This document shows, piece after piece, positions 59,392 to 64,000 of a stretch of DNA of 64,000 nucleotides. A program made the translations under genes and the position numbers. The notes under the pieces were generated by a model. That model was not told where the DNA came from. It searched no databases and saw nothing but the letters and a program-made list of their open reading frames with translations. Within the stretch, counting starts at the first letter, position 1. Each line of letters opens with the position of its first letter. This DNA comes from Hyphomicrobiales bacterium (GTDB lineage Bacteria > Pseudomonadota > Alphaproteobacteria > Rhizobiales > Rhizobiaceae), in contig UEIF01000038.1 in NCBI GenBank assembly GCA_900468805.1, forward strand, positions 51,138-115,137, read 5' to 3'.

Positions 59392-60657
59392 ATGAAGTTT
59401 TGCTTTACAGCGGCCGCGGTTGCGGCCGCGCTCATTGGCGCGACCGTATCGTCCTATGCCGCCGAGATCAGCATCTCGGCGAGTTCCACCGGCAAGAACC
59501 TCGATCTGTTCCGCAAGCAGCTCGATGTTTTCGAGAAGACGACTGGCAATAAGGTCAAGATCGTCACCATGCCGTCCTCGTCGACGGAGCAGTTTTCGCA
59601 GTATCGTCTCTGGCTTGCAGCCGGCAACACTGATGTCGATGTCTACCAGACGGATGTTATCTGGGCCCCACAGTTGGCCGACCAGTTCGTCGATCTGAAG
59701 GATGCCACCAAGGATGTCGTCGGCGACTTCTTCCCGGCAATCGTCGCATCGCAGACCGTGAACGGCCGCCTGGTTGCAATGCCGCTCTATACGGACGCTC
59801 CGGCGCTCTTCTATCGCAAGGATCTGCTTGAGAAATACGGCAAGCAGCCGCCCAAAACCTGGGACGAGATGGAGGCAACCGCCAAGGAAATCCAGGAGAA
59901 GGAGCGCGCCGCCGGCCAGAAGGATCTCTGGGGTTACGTCTTCCAGGGCAATGCCTATGAAGGCCTGACCTGCAATGCGCTGGAATGGGTCAAGTCCTCG
60001 GGTGGCGGCCAGATCATCGAGACCGATGGCACGATTTCCATCAACAACGAAAAGGCTGCGGCAGCTCTCGATCGCGCCAAGGGCTGGATCGGCACGATTT
60101 CACCGAGCGGTGTGCTTGCCTATCAGGAAGAAGAATCCCGTGGTGTCTGGCAGACAGGCAACGCCGTCTTCATGCGCAACTGGCCCTATGCCTATGCGCT
60201 TGGAAACGGCCCTGACAGTCCGGTCAAGGGCAAGTTCGACGTGACGACCCTTCCGGTTGCCGCCGAAGGCGACAAGCCTTCTTCGGCGCTCGGGGGCTGG
60301 AATCTCGCCGTGTCGAAATATTCGAAGAGCCCCGATGCAGCGATCGAACTCGTCAAGTTCCTGACCTCGAAGGATAGCCAGAAGCAGCGCGCCATCGAGC
60401 TTTCCAACCTGCCGACGCTGTCGGCGCTCTATGACGACAAGGACATTGCTGCTGCGCAGCCTTTCATGCCGAACTGGAAGCCGATCTTCGAAAATGCAGT
60501 GCCGCGCCCGTCGGCTGTTGCGAAGGTCAAATACAACGAGGTTTCCGCGAAGTTCTGGACCGCCGTGCACAACACGCTCTCCGGTAGCGGCTCTGCGGAA
60601 GAAAACCTCGAGCTTCTTGAAGCCGATCTGACGACGCTTGAGGGCGCCGCCTGGTGA
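59392..60657 (+). CDS. thuE: Trehalose-type ABC transporter solute-binding protein (ThuE)
   Basis: About 421 residues. The signal peptide is MKFCFTAAAVAAALIGATVS, cleaved near YAA-EISI. The mature protein is a MalE-type family-1 binding protein (VFEKTTGNKVKIVTMPSSS, GRLVAMPLYTDAPALFYRKD, GGWNLAVSKYSKSPDAAIEL). GGGAGGAG lies directly upstream of the ATG at 59392; the longer frame includes the operator and is rejected. It binds trehalose, maltose or sucrose in the S. meliloti system. First gene of thuEFGK-A. Confidence 0.92.
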   Translation: MKFCFTAAAVAAALIGATVSSYAAEISISASSTGKNLDLFRKQLDVFEKTTGNKVKIVTMPSSSTEQFSQYRLWLAAGNTDVDVYQTDVIWAPQLADQFVDLKDATKDVVGDFFPAIVASQTVNGRLVAMPLYTDAPALFYRKDLLEKYGKQPPKTWDEMEATAKEIQEKERAAGQKDLWGYVFQGNAYEGLTCNALEWVKSSGGGQIIETDGTISINNEKAAAALDRAKGWIGTISPSGVLAYQEEESRGVWQTGNAVFMRNWPYAYALGNGPDSPVKGKFDVTTLPVAAEGDKPSSALGGWNLAVSKYSKSPDAAIELVKFLTSKDSQKQRAIELSNLPTLSALYDDKDIAAAQPFMPNWKPIFENAVPRPSAVAKVKYNEVSAKFWTAVHNTLSGSGSAEENLELLEADLTTLEGAAW

Positions 60658-60666
60658 AAGACCGAT

Positions 60667-60697
60667 ACGGCAGCGGCGGACCTTTCGTCGCTGCCGT
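60667..60697 (+). other. Intercistronic stem-loop after thuE
   Basis: ACGGCAGCG and CGCTGCCGT pair across a 13-base loop between thuE and thuF. As at other binding-protein genes in this window, it may stabilise the thuE message. Confidence 0.6.
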
Positions 60698-60741
60698 TCC
60701 CGACAATGCCTTTGTCGATCGTCTCATGAAGCGGATACCCC

Positions 60742-61728
60742 ATGAGTGAAGTTGCAGTCTCCCAAAACCTGAGGACGGGCGCTTTCGCCAAGCCCACTTC
60801 GTCGGACCTGCGCTCCGAGCGGGTTCGTTCCGCCTGGATGTTTTTGGCGCCGACCCTGTTGATCCTCGCGATCGTTGCCGGCTGGCCGCTGTTTCGCACC
60901 ATCTACTTCAGCTTCACCAACGCATCGCTGACGAACCTCGGCGATGCGAAGTTTGTGGGCTTCGACAATTACCTCTCCTGGGTCACCCTGAAGAGCGGCC
61001 GCACCGTTTACAGGGGACTTCTTGCCGATCCCGCGTGGTGGGGTGCGGTCTGGAATACGGCAAAGTTCACGCTATTGTCCGTGACGATCGAAACCGCGCT
61101 CGGCCTCATCGTCGCCCTCGTATTGAATGCCCAGTTCGTTGGGCGTGGCATCGTGCGCGCCGCGATCCTCATTCCCTGGGCGATCCCGACCATCGTCTCG
61201 GCCAAGATGTGGGCCTGGATGCTCAACGACCAGTTCGGCATCCTGAACGACATCCTTCTCGGGCTCGGGCTTATCAGCCAGAAGATCGCATGGACGGCGG
61301 ATCCCGATACCGCGATGATTGCCGTTCTGATCGTCGACGTCTGGAAGACGACACCCTTCATGGCCCTGCTGATCCTGGCCGCCCTGCAGATGGTTCCGGC
61401 AGATATTTACGAAGCCGCCAAAATCGACGGGATCAACCCGATTAAGGTGTTCTGGCGCCTGACGCTCCCGCTGGTGCGTCCGGCGATCATGGTCGCGGTG
61501 ATCTTCCGCATGCTCGATGCGATGCGCATCTTCGACCTGATCTACGTGCTGACGCCCAACAACGCCCAGACAAAGACGATGTCGGTCATGGCGCGCGAAA
61601 ACCTCTTCGACTTCGACAAGTTCGCCTATGGCGCAACAGCCTCGACCGTTCTCTTTCTCATCATCGCATCGGTCACCGTGCTCTACATTTGGATCGGCCG
61701 CGTCAATCTCGGGGGTGGTGAACGCTGA
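60742..61728 (+). CDS. thuF: Trehalose-type ABC transporter permease (ThuF)
   Basis: A 328-residue MalF-type permease with six helices. The first is at about 32-50, followed by a normal 50-residue periplasmic loop. The coupling motif is YEAAKIDGINPIKVFWRLTLP. It overlaps thuG by one base (TGATG). The start at 60742 has a weak ribosome-binding site. Contrast its normal first loop with the enlarged one in the permease at 4.6-5.9 kb. Confidence 0.93.
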   Translation: MSEVAVSQNLRTGAFAKPTSSDLRSERVRSAWMFLAPTLLILAIVAGWPLFRTIYFSFTNASLTNLGDAKFVGFDNYLSWVTLKSGRTVYRGLLADPAWWGAVWNTAKFTLLSVTIETALGLIVALVLNAQFVGRGIVRAAILIPWAIPTIVSAKMWAWMLNDQFGILNDILLGLGLISQKIAWTADPDTAMIAVLIVDVWKTTPFMALLILAALQMVPADIYEAAKIDGINPIKVFWRLTLPLVRPAIMVAVIFRMLDAMRIFDLIYVLTPNNAQTKTMSVMARENLFDFDKFAYGATASTVLFLIIASVTVLYIWIGRVNLGGGER

Positions 61729-62558
61729 TGCTGCTTACAGCCACAAAGAACAGCCTCTTCTATCTTCTGGTTGCCGTTATCGTCATCATCGCGGTCTTCC
61801 CGTTCTACTACGCGATCCTCACAAGCTTTAAAGCCGGCACAGCCCTCTTCGAGGTCAATTACTGGCCAACTTCGATCTCGCTCGAAAACTATACAGGTGT
61901 GTTGACGACGGGCAGCTTCATACGCAGCCTCGGCAATTCACTGCTCATTGCCTGCCTCGTGGTCGCCGCCTCGCTGCTGCTCGCCGTGACCGCATCCTAC
62001 GCGCTTGCCCGCGTGCATTTCCGGGGTCGGGCACTCTTGATGCTGACCATCCTTTCCGTGTCGATGTTTCCGCAGATCGCCGTGCTGGCGGGGCTTTTCG
62101 AACTCATCCGCTGGATCGGCATCTTCAACACGCCGTTTGCGCTGATCTTCTCCTATATGATCTTCACCCTGCCCTTCACTGTTTGGGTGCTGACCACTTT
62201 CATGCGGGATCTGCCGATCGAAATCGAGGAAGCGGCGATCGTCGATGGCGCATCCCCCTGGGTCATCATCACGAAAGTGTTCATGCCGTTGATGTGGCCG
62301 GCCTTGGTCACCACCGGCCTGCTCGCTTTCATCACGGCCTGGAATGAATTCCTGTTCGCCCTGACCTTCACATCATCGGATGCCCAACGAACGGTACCGG
62401 TGGCAATCGCTCTGCTTTCGGGCGGAAGTCAGTTCGAAATCCCCTGGGGCAACATCATGGCGGCATCGGTCATCGTCACCGTGCCCGTCGTCGTCCTGGT
62501 TCTGATTTTTCAACGCCGGATTATTTCCGGGCTGACAGCCGGCGGCGTCAAAGGCTGA
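61728..62558 (+). CDS. thuG: Trehalose-type ABC transporter permease (ThuG)
   Basis: A 276-residue MalG-type permease with six helices and the coupling motif EEAAIVDGASPWVIITKVFMP. It overlaps thuF by one base and is followed after 12 bases by thuK. It completes the membrane pore of the thu importer. Confidence 0.94.
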   Translation: MLLTATKNSLFYLLVAVIVIIAVFPFYYAILTSFKAGTALFEVNYWPTSISLENYTGVLTTGSFIRSLGNSLLIACLVVAASLLLAVTASYALARVHFRGRALLMLTILSVSMFPQIAVLAGLFELIRWIGIFNTPFALIFSYMIFTLPFTVWVLTTFMRDLPIEIEEAAIVDGASPWVIITKVFMPLMWPALVTTGLLAFITAWNEFLFALTFTSSDAQRTVPVAIALLSGGSQFEIPWGNIMAASVIVTVPVVVLVLIFQRRIISGLTAGGVKG

Positions 62559-62570
62559 GGAAAGCGAGAT

Positions 62571-63599
62571 ATGGCACAGATTAGGCTCGATAATATCCGC
62601 AAGAGCTTCGGCGCATTCGAAGTCATCAAGGGTGTGACCATGGACATCCGTAGGGGCGAGTTCATGGTCTTCGTCGGCCCGTCCGGTTGCGGCAAATCCA
62701 CCTTGCTGCGACTGATCTCGGGACTGGAGGATATATCTTCCGGCACGCTCTCCTTCGATGGCGAACCCGTCAACCGTCTTTCACCGTCCAAACGCGGCAT
62801 CGCGATGGTCTTCCAGTCCTATGCGCTCTATCCGCACATGACGGTCTACGAAAACATGGCCTTCGGCATGAAGCTGTCCGGCCGGACCAGGGAAGAATGC
62901 AAGGCGCGCGTCGAACAGGCAGCCGGCATGCTTCAGCTTTCACCCTATCTGGAACGCCTGCCGCGCCAGCTTTCGGGCGGCCAACGCCAGCGCGTGGCTA
63001 TCGGCCGCGCCATCGTTCGTGACCCGAAGGTCTTCCTGTTCGACGAACCCTTGTCGAACCTGGATGCGGCTCTTCGCGTCGCCACACGGCTGGAGATCGC
63101 CAAGCTTCACCGCGGCATGCATGACACGACGATGATCTATGTCACCCACGATCAGGTCGAGGCCATGACACTGGCCGACCGCATCTGCGTGCTGCGCGAC
63201 GGCGTCGTCGAACAGATCGGAACACCGATCGAGCTCTACGAGACCCCGAACTCCATTTTCGTCGCCGGTTTCATCGGTTCGCCGAAGATGAATTTCCTCT
63301 CCGGACCTTTCGCGGCTCCCTATGATACCCACACGATCGGGGTGCGAGCCGAACATATCGAGTTTAGAGATCAGGATCCGGCCTGGACCGGCACCGTCAT
63401 CCATTCAGAGATCCTCGGCTCGGACAGCTTCGTCTATCTTGACATCGGCTCGGCCGAACCGCTTACCGTTCGCGAGACCGGCGTATCGAGCCACCAGCCC
63501 GGCCAGCAACTGGGCGTGTCGCCGCTCAAGGAGCGCATTCATCGCTTCGACCAATCCGGACGCGCGCTCGAAAGGGTTCCTTTCAAGGGCGCAGCCTGA
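62571..63599 (+). CDS. thuK: Trehalose-type ABC transporter ATP-binding protein (ThuK)
   Basis: A 342-residue CUT1-type ATPase. Walker A VGPSGCGKSTLL, Q-loop FQSYALYPHM, signature LSGGQRQRVAIGRA, Walker B FLFDEPLSNLD and switch His VTHDQVEAM are all present; the TOBE domain follows. It drives the thu importer. Start preceded by GAAAGCGAG. Its stop is 75 bases before thuA. Confidence 0.95.
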   Translation: MAQIRLDNIRKSFGAFEVIKGVTMDIRRGEFMVFVGPSGCGKSTLLRLISGLEDISSGTLSFDGEPVNRLSPSKRGIAMVFQSYALYPHMTVYENMAFGMKLSGRTREECKARVEQAAGMLQLSPYLERLPRQLSGGQRQRVAIGRAIVRDPKVFLFDEPLSNLDAALRVATRLEIAKLHRGMHDTTMIYVTHDQVEAMTLADRICVLRDGVVEQIGTPIELYETPNSIFVAGFIGSPKMNFLSGPFAAPYDTHTIGVRAEHIEFRDQDPAWTGTVIHSEILGSDSFVYLDIGSAEPLTVRETGVSSHQPGQQLGVSPLKERIHRFDQSGRALERVPFKGAA

Positions 63600-63674
63600 C
63601 CACCAACCACATAAACAGGATCTGACCGTTTCCCATCGGCTCCGGTCCGCTATTCGCTGTGAAGGAGCAGAAAC

Positions 63675-64000
63675 GTGTCTATTCGCACCATCGTCTGGGG
63701 AGAGAACATCCATGAGACAACCAACGAGATCGTCCGGGGCATCTATCCCGAGGGCATGCACACGACCATTGCCAAGGCGCTGAACACCGACCCGGCGATT
63801 TCCGCGACGACCGCGACGCTGCAGGAGCCCGAGCATGGCCTGAGCGAAGCGCGGCTTGCCGAGACCGATGTCCTGACCTGGTGGGGCCATAAGGATCATG
63901 GCGCGGTGTCCGACGAAGTCGTCGAGCGTGTCGCCAATCGGGTGTGGGAAGGCATGGGCCTGCTCGTGCTGCATTCCGGTCATTTCTCGAAGATCTTCAA
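63675..64000 (+). CDS. thuA: Trehalose utilisation protein ThuA (partial)
   Basis: The first 108 codons are visible before the window ends. It starts at a GTG with AAGGAG nine bases upstream and reads SIRTIVWGENIHETTNEIVR, with LTWWGHKDHGAVSDEVVERV and LLVLHSGHFSKIF, as in ThuA. In S. meliloti ThuA and ThuB convert trehalose to 3-ketotrehalose. A thuB gene is expected just outside the window. Confidence 0.92.
   Translation, partial: MSIRTIVWGENIHETTNEIVRGIYPEGMHTTIAKALNTDPAISATTATLQEPEHGLSEARLAETDVLTWWGHKDHGAVSDEVVERVANRVWEGMGLLVLHSGHFSKIF

Noticed and set aside
1..64000. CRISPR arrays, prophage, insertion sequences, tRNA or rRNA genes
   Set aside because: No regularly spaced repeats, transposase or integrase reading frames, or structured RNA genes were seen on either strand.

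Overview
The window looks like part of a replicon from a Rhizobium-type alphaproteobacterium (order Hyphomicrobiales). The GC-rich coding bias, the many ABC uptake systems with LacI-type regulators, a trehalose operon laid out like the known rhizobial thu genes, a MocD/E/F-like oxygenase set known from rhizopine catabolism, and a 98-bp palindromic repeat of a kind I recall from Rhizobium genomes all agree. I see no rRNA, tRNA, CRISPR array, prophage or insertion sequence. The species is not determinable here.

Layout. 1-7.4 kb: a leftward seven-gene operon with a binding-protein ABC importer, a glycerophosphodiester phosphodiesterase, a LacI regulator and an inositol-monophosphatase-family enzyme; I infer uptake and stepwise hydrolysis of a glycerophosphodiester, perhaps glycerophosphoinositol. 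7.4-8.2 kb: a mostly non-coding gap with a small DUF1127-like gene. 8.2-13.8 kb: a leftward rhizopine-like (moc) catabolic set: sugar isomerase, ferredoxin reductase, orphan binding protein, Rieske ferredoxin, membrane di-iron oxygenase and LacI regulator. 14-17.6 kb: a YbaK-type deacylase, a Tim44-domain membrane protein, a 2-hydroxyacid dehydrogenase and a HupE-type metal permease behind a repeat. 17.6-24.8 kb: a GbsR/MarR-type regulator followed by cydD, cydC, cydA, cydB and cydX, i.e. cytochrome bd oxidase and its maturation exporter, with a perfect FNR/FixK-type box upstream and a strong terminator downstream.

24.8-31 kb: a glyoxalase-fold protein, two Gfo/Idh/MocA dehydrogenases, a fumarylacetoacetase-family enzyme and methylmalonyl-CoA mutase. 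31-38.9 kb: organosulfur acquisition: a sulfonate-type ABC importer, a flavin monooxygenase, a MetNIQ-type importer and an FMN reductase. 39-48.2 kb: an MFS exporter, then a two-component system divergent from a MipA-like outer-membrane protein and an RND efflux pair. 48.3-56 kb: a cystathionine-gamma-synthase-family PLP enzyme and the phenylalanine/tyrosine pathway (phhA, hppD, hmgA, fahA, maiA) with two Lrp-type regulators. 56.1-57.8 kb: panC-panB. 58-64 kb: thuR and divergent thuE-F-G-K-A (trehalose-type uptake), cut by the window end.

Recurring architecture: in all five transport clusters that carry a binding-protein gene followed by another operon gene, a GC-rich stem-loop follows the binding-protein gene. 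Such hairpins are known to stabilise upstream mRNA and give excess binding protein.
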